Positions 1 to 11,003 of a stretch of DNA of 18,894 nt are shown here, piece by piece (the stretch's first letter is position 1; the number at the start of each line of letters is the position of its first letter). The stretch covers positions 276,237 through 295,130 of the forward strand of contig NW_006920419.1 in NCBI RefSeq assembly GCF_000344685.1, given 5' to 3'. Origin of the DNA: Gloeophyllum trabeum ATCC 11539 (lineage: Eukaryota; Basidiomycota; Agaricomycetes; Gloeophyllales; Gloeophyllaceae). The notes beneath the pieces were generated by a model, which worked only from the letters and a program-made list of their open reading frames with translations, did no database searches and was not told the origin of the DNA. The position numbers and the translations under genes are program-made.

Positions 1-129
1 TGCAAGTTGACAGACCCATCAGACAGCTCAGCCAGTGGACAGCACTACTCAGTTGAATAGATTAACGGTAACGTCAACCCGTCACTCCAAGCTTGACTGC
101 ATCATGTAGACTGACATGCTGGTCAGACG

Positions 130-629
130 ATGCCTCGCACCCTCTATTTGGCCATCTTCCATCGCCATCTGTTTCCTGCCCATTGGGTCATATATAAACC
201 CAACACAGATGATACTAGCTCGCCGGGCACCATGCTCCATGTCGAAGGTGATGTGGCGAATGGTTTTTCCCACACCGTAGCACGCAACTATGATATCTTG
301 AAGACCAGTCGAACCTACACAATGATTACGCTCGGCCAGGTCGATAGTCAATATGTCAAAGACTACCCCAAGGGCGCATATGTTTCTCTTGCCCCCGTCC
401 AAGCTATCGACAGGGTCGAACAGGTCATTCTCTCGGTCCCCGCGCCGGGCAAAAGCCTGAGGATCGGTGAGCTCGTCTTCAGCTATTTATGACTTCAGCT
501 AATATTTACTCGTAGGCGGTCACCGCGGAGAAGGTGAAACAATCGAACTGTCAAGACTGGGTGAAGGAATGCGTCAAGGCACTGATAAACCTGGGTATGC
601 AGCGCGTGGGACGTAGTTCCCTTCACTAA
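130..629 (+). CDS. Small conserved fungal protein of unknown function, possibly frameshifted
   Basis: Exon 1 runs 130-466 and opens with MPRTLYLAIFHRHLFPAHW, followed by HVEGDVANGFSH, RNYDI and VEQVILSVPAPGKSL. I recognise this pattern from fungal hypothetical proteins of unknown function; the family knowledge is from memory. A good donor (GTGAGC) lies at 467 and an acceptor (CGTAG) ends at 515. The sequence after it, read from 516 as AVTAEKVKQSNCQDWVKEC, is what the family has next. Exon 1 ends in phase 1 while this frame needs phase 0, so the two are out of register by one base. From 516 the frame stops at 627-629, although a donor at 595 (GTATGC) could lead to a further exon beginning near 673. 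Either the gene is decayed, or a one-base error or unusual splice is present. It is convergent with the deacetylase gene. Confidence is good that this is a family member and low on the 3' structure. Confidence 0.55.
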
Positions 630-1245
630 GGGCGGTAGAGCCTGATCACTGTTTCATTCGTGTATGATATAGGATATGCAGTCTTGGATGTACGGCCCAT
701 TTACCCGTTGTCGTGGAATGAGAGCCTGTTTGACTCGTGGGGACGCTTTTTTAAAGACACCGGCTGCAGTACAGCTCCCACCATCTTGTATAAATCACGG
801 TGAAGGTACGATGAGAAGTGCAGCATTAATGTGTGACTGGTCCTCCATGCATTTCCTTGTCCGTCCTCAGCAGGGACTCGGAATCGCACCCTGCACTGCT
901 ACCATGCCACTATACAACACTCTGGCAGTGCGAGTTATATCACCCAGTGCAGTAGTCCCAATAGCCAACGTCCTCGTACACGTCCAGAAACATGGGAATA
1001 TAGCGTGTCGCCCACTCGTCATCCTGTCTCACCAGGCGGACTGCTTTGCAACACTCAGCTGAAGGCCTGTTCGTTGATGCAGGCAGTGCCTCTTCTGGAA
1101 CACTAGAGAGAAGTGATTATTGCCGTCAGCACTAGATCTTTACAGATACCGCATAAACGGCTCTCTGAATGTCTCGGCAGTTGTGCACGTCCGATTCACA
1201 GCTATAGCCAGGAGTGCGTAGCGTACGGACAGTGCTTCCGTTGAG
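630..1245. other. Gene-poor interval between two convergent genes
   Basis: About 600 bases between the small gene and the stop of the deacetylase. I see no complete gene. A possible extra exon of the small gene begins near 673, and a weak minus-strand coding signal lies at 940-1116 (listed separately). A hairpin with arms GCAGGG (870-875) and CCCTGC (889-894) is present. No terminator or repeat is clear. Confidence 0.4.
940..1116 (-). other. Possible minus-strand exon or gene remnant
   Basis: The minus strand has an open frame ending at 940-942 that includes the protein-like stretch EWATRYIPMFLDVYEDVGYW. A pyrimidine-rich acceptor (TTCTCTCTAG) precedes it, with a branch-like GCTGAC upstream and a possible GTATCT donor about 47 bases before the exon. 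I do not recognise the peptide, no start codon is assured, and the piece sits just downstream of the deacetylase stop. It could be a remnant of a decayed gene, a small gene, or chance. Confidence 0.2.
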
Positions 1246-2777
1246 CTATGGACCCGGCATGCTTCGCAAGATAGCCGTTCTTACATGCGCCTCAATATCT
1301 CTCTCCCTGAGCGCACTGACAGCTCGTCCATAAATCCTCTCCACCTCAGTGAGATACGCATCTGTGTTCTGGTCCTGCATATGGCCCGCAGGGACGTCGA
1401 GGGTGAACGATGGAGCGTAGAGGGGGAACCCGGAGTGGTCGGGGATGGGAGTGTCCACAGGGAGCGGCTCCTTCCGCTACATGAAAAACATGGTCAGCCA
1501 GCCAGGAGGGAGTTTCGTGCCCAGCGCTACTCACCGCAAGGGCCGTGATGTACGCCCAAGCGCGCGCAGCGTTCGGGCTGCTATACCCACCTACAGGGCA
1601 CCTGCTATCAACACCGAATCACAGGGAGGAAGATATATAAGCGCACCTCCGCCGAGCAGAAGCGTCCTGCAGCCCCACGCGAGCACCCGCCCGACGCACC
1701 AGGCGAAGCTCCCCTCGGCCCCGGAGAGGCCCCAGTTCCACACGGCGTACGGGTCGCCCGCGAGGCCGTCGACGCCGCACTGGAGCACGACAAAGTCGGG
1801 GCGGAATGCGTCTTTGACGTTCTCGACTAGTTTCCATATCCTCGCGAACGTAGCGTCGGACGCGCCGCGCTGTAACGGGAGGGACAGGGTGTACGGGTTG
1901 AAGCCCTCCGCGGAAGGGTCGGGGAGGACGGCGAGCGGGGAGGCGGGGAAGAATCCCGGCGCGGCGTGGTGAATTGATAAATGGAGGAAGTGACTTGATG
2001 CTTGCGATGAGGACGAGGTGTGGAAGGCTTCGTAGACGCCGTCGGAGAAGTGCAGGTCGAGGTCGAGGTACATCACCTTGGGCTTCCTGAGGACTGCGGG
2101 GTTATGAGGGTCGGGAAGTAGTCGGCGGAGAGCGAGGATGGCCAGCACGCAGTCGGCGACGTAGCAGAAGCCGGAGGCTCTGGATTTTTGCGCGTGGTGC
2201 CTGCTCTGGGTGGCTGGGTAGGTCAAGACGGGAGAGAGGGAGGAGGGAGGGTGCGTACCGTCCGCCATCCCAGCAGATGGCGGTTTTGCAGCGGCCCTCG
2301 CGGAGGTCTCTGACGGCGGTGAGGGTCGCTCCTGCGACGTAGCGCACGTAATGCGGGAGGCCGGGGAAGGGCGGGCAATCCTTGCAGAGAGATCAGCGAG
2401 TTGAAGACTAAGACGAAACAAGTCAACGTACGTCTTCCATGCCATACTCCAGGACGTCATCCTGTTCCACGACGGCGCCGCTGGAGTTCTTGGGGTCGAG
2501 TATGAACTCGAGATAGTCGCGGGTGTGGTACGCAGCCAGGTCGTCGTATTGAGCGGGTACGGGTTTCACAACGCGTATCGGGAGCATTTCCTGGTCTTGA
2601 TTGTGGGAGAGTAGACCTAGCGCGTTTATGAGAGAGTGTACGATCAGGGATCGTTTCTTGTTCGACGGCAGGAGTGAGCTGATCTACGAATCCGTTCTAG
2701 TTAGAGTATAGGGAGATCGCGCCTTTATATCTCACCTTTGCTAGTTCATTGGATACAACATAAGTGGTGGCCTCCAT
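1246..2777 (-). CDS. Class I histone deacetylase, HDAC8/Hos1 type
   Basis: Six exons on the minus strand: 2777-2736, 2683-2432, 2380-2259, 2200-1647, 1590-1535 and 1476-1246, giving 418 residues with all phases consistent. This is a zinc-dependent lysine deacetylase. The tandem histidines are H140-H141 in GGRHHAQK, the zinc ligands are D187 and H189 in DLDLHFSDG and D283 in CGVDGLAGDP, and the catalytic tyrosine is Y326 in GGGGYSSPN. VHSLINA, VVKPVP and EYGMEDDCP resemble human HDAC8, and D99 matches its substrate-binding aspartate. The protein lacks the long C-terminal tail of Rpd3-type enzymes. HDAC8 and yeast Hos1 deacetylate the cohesin subunit Smc3, so Smc3 is the likely target here, by inference. 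Oddly, the usual HHGDG after the ligand reads HFSDG. The start MEATTYVVSNELAK gives the expected beta-strand opening. A TATA-like ATATAC lies about 35 bases upstream of the ATG. Confidence 0.93.
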
Positions 2778-3392
2778 TGCAGCCTGAGCGCGCAATATTA
2801 ATGGTGTATATACTTAACCCTGAACTGGTTGAGCGGCTAAACCCACCAAGTCCGATCAGGGTGTTGCAGGACTTGAATCGAGTTCACTGCAAATCAGCAA
2901 GGCAGTGGGATTATTGTCCTTGTAGCGTTCTTTGACCTACAAACCTGCAAAGGCAGCCTTGACTGTGGCACTTGTGGAAGACGCGTCGAGAGAGGTCTCC
3001 GGCAACTCCCGTGTGCAAATCACGTGGTCTACGCGTTGGTCGCCTGGCCGTTCTCGCATGGCAGACTTGAACCGAACGTTGTCTTTCATTTCAGATTCTT
3101 CTTGCCTTATGGAAAACACGCCGCCGGACGAGCTGAGCCCGTTTACCATGCGCAGCGCATCGCTATCCCACAACGCCGACAATATCTTGGATAATACCCG
3201 CAAGCACAAGAACATGGACAGAGAGAGTGGCCTCGCGACACCGCAGGTAGCCCCGCTGCACCCCAGCCAGATGCTGATCAGCCCGCCGCCTGAGGAGTTT
3301 TTAAGAGGCAGTCTGCGGCACTTGGTGTGTAATTTCTGCGTGCGGTACTGAGCGATCGAGGCTGATCGAGCGAGGTGCAGCCGGCCAGGGAG
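2778..3392. promoter_or_regulatory. Divergent intergenic region, deacetylase and 1166-residue protein gene
   Basis: These 615 bases separate the start codons of two divergent genes and must hold both promoters. A TATA-like stretch (GTATATAC) at about 2805-2813 lies close to the deacetylase start. Overlapping open frames exist on both strands (2932-3351 plus, 2937-3215 minus), but neither peptide is recognisable and neither has splice or start context that favours it. A small unrecorded gene cannot be excluded. Confidence 0.45.
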
Positions 3393-6300
3393 ATGTCGCC
3401 CAGCCTACCGCGATCGAGGACAGCCCCGCTCGCGAGCAAGCCGAAACGCAAGCGCGCGCAGGTGCCGACGCAGGCGGCGTCGGCGTCCCCAGAGGGCGAC
3501 GTCGATGCTGAGATTAGGTGTGTACGCCTTTCATCCTAAGCATCTTACTATCATCTCATGGCTTGACGACCCAGCAAAACACCCAACCCGAAACCCCGCA
3601 AACTATCCAAACGCCAAGCAGATACCCGCCTCGCCTCGCAGTCCTCGCCCACCCGCCCGCGCCGGCGCGCCAACTCAACCCAACCAAACCCTGGCGCCTC
3701 CGCTCGCCGCACACCCGTCCCGCGCATCTCACACACCGATCCCGTCTCGCCCACCCGCGCCGCGCGCTACTCCCCGCCCCGCGAGCGGTTCACCCCGCCG
3801 CGCGAGGTGCTGCTCGAATCCCCCACCAAGTCCAAGTCCACCGCGAAACCCAGGCAGAGAAAGTCGCATGCCGCAGGGAGCGCGAGTGCGAGGAAGAGCG
3901 AGGCGGCGCGGGTGAAGGTGTATGTGAAGAAGGAGTGCCCGGAGATCGATCTAACGAGGCCGCCCCCGCCGCCGTCGCCGACGGAGGATCCGTTGTTGTT
4001 GAGGGGGCGGCCGGGGAAGGGCAGGGGGAGGATGGGGGGCATGTCTTTGCCATTGTCTCCCGAGGCTGCGGGGGGGTCGAGCGCGCAGCCGATCGTGCTC
4101 GACGAAGACGAGGACGTGCAGCCCGCTCTGTTCGCTCACGACTCGACCCCCGCTGCGTTCACCCCGCAACCGCAGTTCGACTTTACCAGCTTGGACGCGG
4201 CGAGCGGGGATGATTCCGATATGGGCGAGGAGGGGGAGTATACGGGGAAGTATACCATGATGACCGTGCCGACGAAGGACACGGACGGGGCGGGGGAGGG
4301 GGGGAGTCCGTATCCTGCTAAGGTGGCATTGCAGGAGGATGTGGAGATGGAGGTGGAGGTGGATGTGAGGGTTGGGGTGCCACAATGTGAGGGTCCGGTT
4401 GTGGATGACGATTCCGCGATGCATGACAACGTCGGTGAGGAGCCTCCGCGGGTCGTTCCAGACCGTAGCCGCACCCGCAGTCCTAGTCCCAGCCCTCGCC
4501 CCTCCCAATTTCATGCTACCCGACCCCAAGCCCCGCTCCACGACGCAGACGCGGATATACCCGCCGACACCGAGGACTTGGACTCCCCCGAGCCCCATGT
4601 CCATCGCTCGTCCTCCCCGCGCACGTCGGAGCTCGGCGACGACCCCGTGTTCGCGCAGAGCGATGATTTCTTGCGGGACGTCGAGGTGGGCGAGGAGGGG
4701 CGGCAGGAGGAAGAGGAAGAGGATTCGTTCCGCAAGATGGGAAATGTCGGAGGGAGAGAGGAGACGGTGTCGACCGAGCCGGTTGACGAGTCGGCGCAGC
4801 CTCCCCTTTCCCGACCCATCGACCCCCAGCCTCCCAATCCCCTGCCCGATCCCCTGCAGACCCCCCTCCCCTTACCCGCCGACATCCAGCCGCGCGCGCC
4901 GTCTCCCCCGCCGGAGGACGACCTCGCGGAGGAAGAAGACGCCGTCGCGAACATGACGATGGACGGCCTCATCGAGCGGATGGACAGCGCGCTCGCGGAC
5001 GGGGAGGACTGGGAGGCGGAGCGTACCGTCGACGGGATCCTGGGGAGGATGGACGGGGTGCTGAGGGTGTACCGGGAGAGGCGTCGTGCGGGGGTGGGGA
5101 GGGGTGGGAGGGGGGACAGGGACAGGAGGAAGTCGTTCCCTGGGCGGGCGTTGAGGCCTGGGGATCCGAGCTGGGAGGAGGAGGAGGGGGAGAGTGGGCG
5201 GGTTGGGTATGAGGATACGGATGAGGAGGAGGAGGAGATGGTTGATCGGGAGTTGAGCTCGGATCCGGTACAGAGTGATGAGGATGAGCAGGTTCGTATT
5301 GTCCGTTATGCCTATCCGTCGGACAACTTGAGTTGAATGATGTGTCTAGCCTCCCCCTTCCCCTGATTCCCCACCCACCTCTTTCGAACCCGACCACCTC
5401 CATCAGCCCCGTCAATCCACCTCAGCAAACAAGGAGGTCGGGCACGTCCTCCCAAGAGAACGCGCCGCGACACCCGAGTTCCTCCGCGCACACAAGGACA
5501 AGGTTGTGGTGGGCGCTGCTTACGGCGAGAGCGACGGGGAGGAGAGCGAGGAAACGGATGAGAGCGTCGTCAAGGTGGTTAGTACGGACCCGCGCGCGGC
5601 TGCGCGGGCTGCTGCGATTTTGAAGATGGTAAGTACCCCTCCTCCTCTATCCTCTTTCTGTGTCCCAACGTACTAAAAATCATTTTGGTGCATGGCAGCA
5701 TGACTACGAGTGGCTGCCCAAGCCGCTCAAGGCTAACCGCTCCCGCTTGATCGCGGGCGATTACTTGAAGAGTATCCGCCGGAAGAGCGTGGGTGCCTCT
5801 GGCGTGCGGAAGTCGAGCGAGAGGAAGGGCGTGCTCGGGGATAGGGTGTATATACCCGGGAGCCCGGTGGTGAGTGTGGGTGAGCTGTTGAGGGAGGCGG
5901 AGGGGGAGGTGTCGGTTTTGGAGCAGTCGCATCTGCGCGATACGAAGCTTCGGGAGAAGTCCCGCTCTCAGGAAGCCGTCAGCAAGGGGAAGAGTAAGGA
6001 CAGGGAGAAGGGGGGGTGGAGTAAGGACGACTGGAAGCTCCTCGATGCGTGCTTTACGGACGAGAGAGAGGAGAGGGGTGTCGGCGCGGATGCGGTGCGC
6101 GCTGAGGATGTCGTCAGGCGGTACCTTGCGCTTGTTGGGCACGCGGAGCCTGACAAGGCGGAGTGGTGAGTGCTGCCGTCGCATTCTTGTTCTGTGTGGT
6201 ACAGATAGTAACTTTGTTTCATAGGGCCGTCCTCGTCGCCCGCGCCAACGCATTGAGGAGGAAACAAAGGGAGGGTCGAGGTGCCCCCGGAACGCCGGTC

Positions 6301-7137
6301 GTGCTCAAGTCCTTCTTGCGGTCTGCCTTCCAGCCCTCTGTATCTGCGTCTGCGTCCGGTGCTCCGATGAGCCCCTGGGTAGACGTACCGGAATTCACGC
6401 CCCTCCCTAGGAAGTTTGCGGATAGGACGAGGGATGAGGAGCGGTTAGAGAGACCGCGGTTGGCGGCAGCGGTGTTTGGAAGGTCATACAAGTCGCTGTT
6501 GGAGGAGGCGAGGAAGGTCGCTGACGGAGAGCAGGGCGCGGAGTCCATTGCAGATGTCAGCGTAGAGTCGACTGCGGAGTCAAATGGCGACTTGAGCACC
6601 AGAGCGGAGTCGGACACAAGCGTGACGTCTGCACCATCGCCCTCCCCGCCTCCTGCGCCTAAACCTGCGTCGAGGCCCAGTTTTGGTGGTCGCGTCAAGG
6701 GCCTGTTGTTCTCGTACCTTCCGACGCTGTCCAAGAAACCCGAGCCGGCGAAACAGCACAAACCTGCTGCACCGGGTATCCCGCTTCCTCTGCCCCCACC
6801 GGAAGTGCTGAACAAGCCACGCGGGCCCGTAAGCACGCCGGGCCCGAAGCCAGTGCCTCGCGCGGCTGCGCCGAAGGTCCCGCTGAAGGAGGTGGAGAAG
6901 GCGAAGGCGAGCCGCATCCCTGTACGGAGGAGGGAGGAGCCGAAGAGAATGGTGGAGTTGCGGAGTGTGGGGTTGCCAGAGGAGAGGGGGGATACGAGTG
7001 TGAGCAGTGAGAGTAGTGGACGACGGAGCTCAGCCGGGAGTGTGCGAGATTTGAAGGCTTGGTTTGAGGAGCGGGAACGGGCGGTGAGGGAGGAGGAGGA
7101 GAAGAGAAGGGCGGGGTTGAGGAAAGGGCGGGTATGA
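3393..7137 (+). CDS. Large, mostly disordered, probably nuclear protein of unknown function
   Basis: Five exons: 3393-3517, 3575-5291, 5350-5628, 5699-6165 and 6225-7137, with consistent phases and 1166 residues. The ATG at 3393 is the first after an in-frame stop at 3363. The N-terminus has a basic cluster KPKRKR (residues 16-21) that could be a nuclear localisation signal. Residues about 40-700 are Pro/Ser/Arg- and acid-rich with low complexity, including a short motif GKYTMMTVPTK. The ordered part is about residues 670-880 and holds FLRAHKDKVVVGAAYG, KMHDYEWLPKPLKANRSRL and WSKDDWKLLDACFTDER (about 814-830). A later block, WVDVPEFTPLPRKF, precedes FGRSYKSLLEEARK, and the C-terminus is charged and probably helical. 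I cannot assign a family. I believe similar proteins exist in other basidiomycetes but cannot confirm it. No catalytic motif, signal peptide or membrane segment is seen. A structural or chromatin role is only a guess. Confidence 0.85.
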
Positions 7138-7511
7138 GTGCTGGACACATCCTTGGGTAGCATGCCTTATGTTGAGTTCATCTTTCGCCTGATGATATGC
7201 GGATTATGTATGTCTGTATTTATGTTGAAATTGGATATGTAGAGCATTTTGTTTATGTCTAAACTTGCCTATCCAAGTGCCACCGCTGCTGATTGGTCCG
7301 TTGGGACAAGGTCCGCGCTAGGGTTAGGGTGGCTGCACCGATGCTTTGAATTTTCGAATTGAGTTGGTCCGTATACGCGATTCGAGTCAAGTAAACCAAA
7401 CTGGCCGCACTCGCAAGACGATGTCTCGGTTCCTCTGTACATAGCTTCTTCCCTTTCTCTCTCAAAAGCAAAAGCAGCCGCTGGCAGCATACCCAAGTAG
7501 CCACTTCCAAC
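7138..7511. promoter_or_regulatory. Intergenic region with 3' end signals and the tRNase Z promoter
   Basis: The first part (about 7195-7260) is A/T-rich with TATGTA, TTTATG and TTTGTTTATG, typical of fungal 3' end formation for the upstream gene. The second part has an ATTGG (inverted CCAAT) at 7292-7296, the octamer TTGGTCCG twice (7293-7300 and 7364-7371), and a telomere-like TAGGGTTAGGG at 7319-7329. These would be promoter elements of tRNase Z. Binding factors are inferred, not shown. Confidence 0.45.
7319..7329 (-). promoter_or_regulatory. Telobox-like site in the tRNase Z promoter
   Basis: TAGGGTTAGGG is nearly two units of the TTAGGG repeat, and its reverse strand contains AACCCTA, the telobox core. 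It sits about 180 bases before the tRNase Z start codon. Telobox sites bound by Tbf1-like Myb proteins are known in fungal promoters of genes for translation and small RNAs. That this copy is functional is inference. Confidence 0.4.
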
Positions 7512-10500
7512 ATGAACTGGTCTGTATCTGTCTTGTCCGCGCACACAGCGGACACCCACCCCTCGCTCGTGGTTACCTTCGACTCGGGCAAGTATATATT
7601 TAACACTGGTGAAAACACCACGCGAGCGTTTCTGCAGAGCCATAGGGGATGGAAGCGTTCTCGAGCCGTGGTACTGACACGCGTGGACACACGGAGGGCG
7701 CTCGGATTGCCAGGTATGTGGCCGTTTACTTTGCTATTATGTGAGCCTGACATTTGTACGGAAACCAGGTTTTCTGATGACCTTGGCTGATGCAAGCACC
7801 GCAAGAATGACTGTCGTCGCTCCGCAGGGCCTCATGCACTACCTGGCGTCTATGCGGCTCTATTTCTATCGGTACGGTGTGACTACCCTTCCGTCTATAC
7901 TGTGATCTCACTCTGCTACGTACTCGACCTAGAAACACGCTCTCGTTAAGCCCGATCGAAGTCCCCATCTCCCGACCTTCGAGTTCGGACGCTGAGGCGG
8001 TCTACAAAGATGAAAACATGTCCATCTACGCTCTCCGTCTCTCTCCACCCTCTCCCTCTCCTGTTCCTATACCTACGCCCATACCCTCGTCCACCTCCGC
8101 CGAACGAAAACGCAAGCGCCCTCAGACCGGCCCGGCCTCCTTAGCCCCCGCAATCCCCCAGACCTTCTTGTCAAAAATCTCCAGCCTCTCGAATCTCGAT
8201 CCCGAGCGCCTGCGTGGGCCGGAGCGCGACTGGTGGCGGTGGATCGTCGTGGAGCGCATGTTCAAGGACCTCGGCGTGCCTGCCCCCGAGGGACCGAAGA
8301 AGGAGAGTAGGGCGGCGAAGAAGCAGAAGATCGGCACCACGAGGCCCGCAGAAGCGAGTCAGGAGGAGGTTCGGAGCACGCTGGAGACGGATGGCTGCAC
8401 GAGTCTCCCGGGCGAGCCGAGCGCGCCTGCGGTCCCCGTGCCCGCGGTGGAAGACGAGGTGGAGTCGGCGGTGAGGCAGAAGGCGGCGGTTTTGCCAGGC
8501 TGGTGGCGGCGCCTACCTACATTCTCGCTGGGATCCTCGGAACCCATACCTTCCAATGGTGCTCCGGCGGAGGGCCCTGTCCTGTCGTATATCCTCGTTG
8601 GCCCGCGGGTACGTGGGAAGTTCAACGCGAAACGTGCGGATGAGCTTGGCTTGGGCCCAGGGCCTCTGAGGGCCAAGGTAGCAAGAGGTGAGTGGGCTAG
8701 GTACGCTGGGGTTGCGTGGGTCGTCAGTTGTGTGTACCTCTCGCACGGGCTATGTCTTGCTGTATCACTATCTTGTACCCCATTGGTCATCCAATTTGGC
8801 TCTGGCTGACGCACATTCGGCGTGATGCAGGTGAGACAGTAACATTCACCGTTACCCTCCCCGATGGAACCAAAGAGGAACGCACGGTCACACCTCAGGA
8901 CTGCCTTGGTGCCAGTGAGGCTCCAGCTGTGAGTGTCTGTCCCTCATCCGTCCTCTCCTCTTGGATTCTGTCGCAAATCGACCCCTAGATTGCAGAGCTG
9001 GATATTGATAAATGACTGATACCTGTAGGTGGTCGCAATTCTCGATGTTCCCTCTCCATCCTACATCCCGTCTCTCGTGACCGAACTGAAATCCTCTCCC
9101 GTCCTTTCTGGCAATGATGGAGAAAAGTACAACATCCGGCTTGTTGTGCACCTTTGTGGCGACGACGTTTGGGGGAATCAATATATTCAGGGTGTTGTCC
9201 GGTGCTTCCCTGCAAGCGTGCATGTGAGTTGATTCCCCGCTCATCGCTGTGTAATGTTACAGCGAAGCCATGGGATGTACGACAGAGAAGGCTGATGTGG
9301 GAGGCGTAGCATCTGGTATCCTCGAAGAAACACTCGCCAAACCCCGTAACGTTCACGAGTGCGGGGTATGCCCAGCTGAAGCTGAACCAGCTGGACCCAG
9401 ATATGTTCCCCCTGCCGCAGTTCAACCTTGAACCTGAATTCCCACTGGACGGTGCGTCAACCTCCACCTCCCTATTGCAGTAAACCCTGACAGGCAGGTA
9501 CAGCTCCGCCAGATTTGAACATACAGCCTCTCCGTTCTAATATCCTGATTGATATCCGTCCTCCGCGCGCCCCAGTGCACGAGCACGAGGCGGATGAGCG
9601 GGACCTCTTCCACCCGGGAATTATTGCGCCTGCGGAGAATCCCGTCCTCGGGGAAACTACAGCCGAACGATTCACGCGCGCAAAGGAGATCGTGAAGGAG
9701 AAAGAAGAGCGTATGAAACAGGCAGGCAGGCCGGCAAAGCCGGGCGATGATGTCTTGGTCGTCCCTCTAGGGACAAGCAGCGCAATGACGACGAAGTACC
9801 GCAACGGTGCGTGTCTGTATTTCAAACCGCCCAACCGTCAGCTAGCTGAATGGCACTCATAGTTTCTGGGACGATGATCACTATACCGGGGTATGGGAAT
9901 ATCTTGCTGGATGCGGGCGAGGGGTCATACGGTCAGCTCGCGAGGTCATACGGCCCTGGGGAGGAGGGCGTGGAGAAGGTCCTTCGGGAGCTGCGGTGTA
10001 TATTCGTGAGCCACGCGCATGCGGATCATCACATAGGCTTGGCGAGGGTTTTGGCTGAGCGTGCTAAGGTAATGCTGTTTCTCCTCTTGGAAAGACGAGA
10101 TGCTTATAATAGACCGTCAGTTGGATCCTCCTCCCCCACCGCTATACCTAGTCGCAAACGAACCTATCTTGCTCTACCTGAGCGAGTACTCCGACCTCGA
10201 GGAGATCGGCTGGAGGGATGGGAGCGTACGCACCATCTCCAGTGAAACGCTTGCCGTACCGTCGTCTGACTCGAGAATGGACAGCATCCATTCACATTAC
10301 CGATACAAGTGAGTGCCCCACTGTATGGAACTAGGAGAGACTGATTATTGATGTGTCCTTGGGTAGCCAGGAGACTGTGGAGAGCCTTTATGCTGCATTA
10401 GGGCTGAAGAAGTTTTTGACTGTTAGCATGCGCCATCGGGTAAGGTGTTATGGATGTGTCATCGAGCACTTGGACGGCTGGAGCATAGCGTAGGTGCCTT

Positions 10501-11003
10501 CTTTGTTCTAAAAACTCCAGTATTGACTGAGTTATGTTGCGAAGCTACTCCGGTGACACGATGCCATCGATGGACCTCGTCAACGCAGCAAAGAACGCTA
10601 CTCTCCTCATCCATGAGGCGACTATGGCCGACGAGGAAGCCGAAATGGCAGCTGTCAAAGCCCATAGCACCATAGGACAAGCGGTGGACATCGGCACAAA
10701 GTAAGTTCCTACGGACTACGCAGCTAATACGGGATAATTTCTGACGGTTATCCTTTGCTTAGGATGAACGCCGAAAACATCTTGTTGACACATTTCTCCG
10801 CTCGGTACCCTAAAATGCCCCCATCTCTGACGGAACCCAAGGACAGCAACAGCGCCCAGCCGATTATCGCGGTCGCCTTCGACAATGCGAGGATACGAAT
10901 CGGGGATATGTGGAAGCTGAACACTTACCTCTCGGCCATCGAGTCGAGCTTCGAGGAGACTCCTGATGCCGATGACGAAACTGAAAAGGGCGATAAATCT
11001 TAG
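7512..11003 (+). CDS. TRZ1: Long-form tRNase Z (ELAC2 type), tRNA 3' processing endonuclease
   Basis: Twelve exons: 7512-7713, 7769-7871, 7933-8687, 8831-8928, 9029-9223, 9310-9451, 9498-9806, 9863-10068, 10121-10308, 10367-10489, 10545-10700 and 10763-11003, giving 905 residues with consistent phases. It cuts the 3' trailer from tRNA precursors in the nucleus and probably also in mitochondria. The inactive N-terminal metallo-beta-lactamase half shows FDSGKYIFNTGENTTRAF (from residue 23) and VARGETVTF. The C-terminal half is catalytic: LGTSSAMTTKYRN (589-601), SHAHADHHIGL with H652, H654, D656 and H657, H756 in MRHRVRCYG, YSGDTMPS with D778, HEAT (797-800) and HFSARYP (836-842). All expected metal ligands are present. 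The length fits the family at 830-930 residues. The linker after residue about 140 is Pro/Ser-rich and variable. The C-terminus is acidic. No N-terminal targeting peptide is obvious. Confidence 0.95.

Noticed and set aside
862..930. tRNA-like signature on the minus strand (TATAGTGG and GGTGCGATTCC)
   Set aside because: The spacing is too short for an anticodon arm, and no acceptor stem can be drawn. At most a chance likeness.
676..1062. Plus-strand open frame of 128 codons
   Set aside because: Unrecognisable peptide, no splice or start context, and it overlaps better minus-strand coding signal.
2932..3351. Plus-strand open frame of 139 codons between divergent genes
   Set aside because: No family resemblance, and an overlapping minus frame looks equally plausible, so neither is supported.
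3951..4604. Antisense open frame opposite exon 2 of the same gene
   Set aside because: Low-complexity Arg/Gly/His-rich product with no motif; a mirror of acidic and proline codons.
6219..7163. Long antisense open frame (314 codons) opposite the last exon of the 1166-residue protein
   Set aside because: It is a shadow of GC-rich, Ser/Arg-biased codons. The plus frame joins cleanly through four introns, whereas the minus frame has no recognisable content.
7319..7329. Telomere repeat as evidence of a chromosome end or internal telomere
   Set aside because: Fewer than two units, inside a promoter between intact genes.
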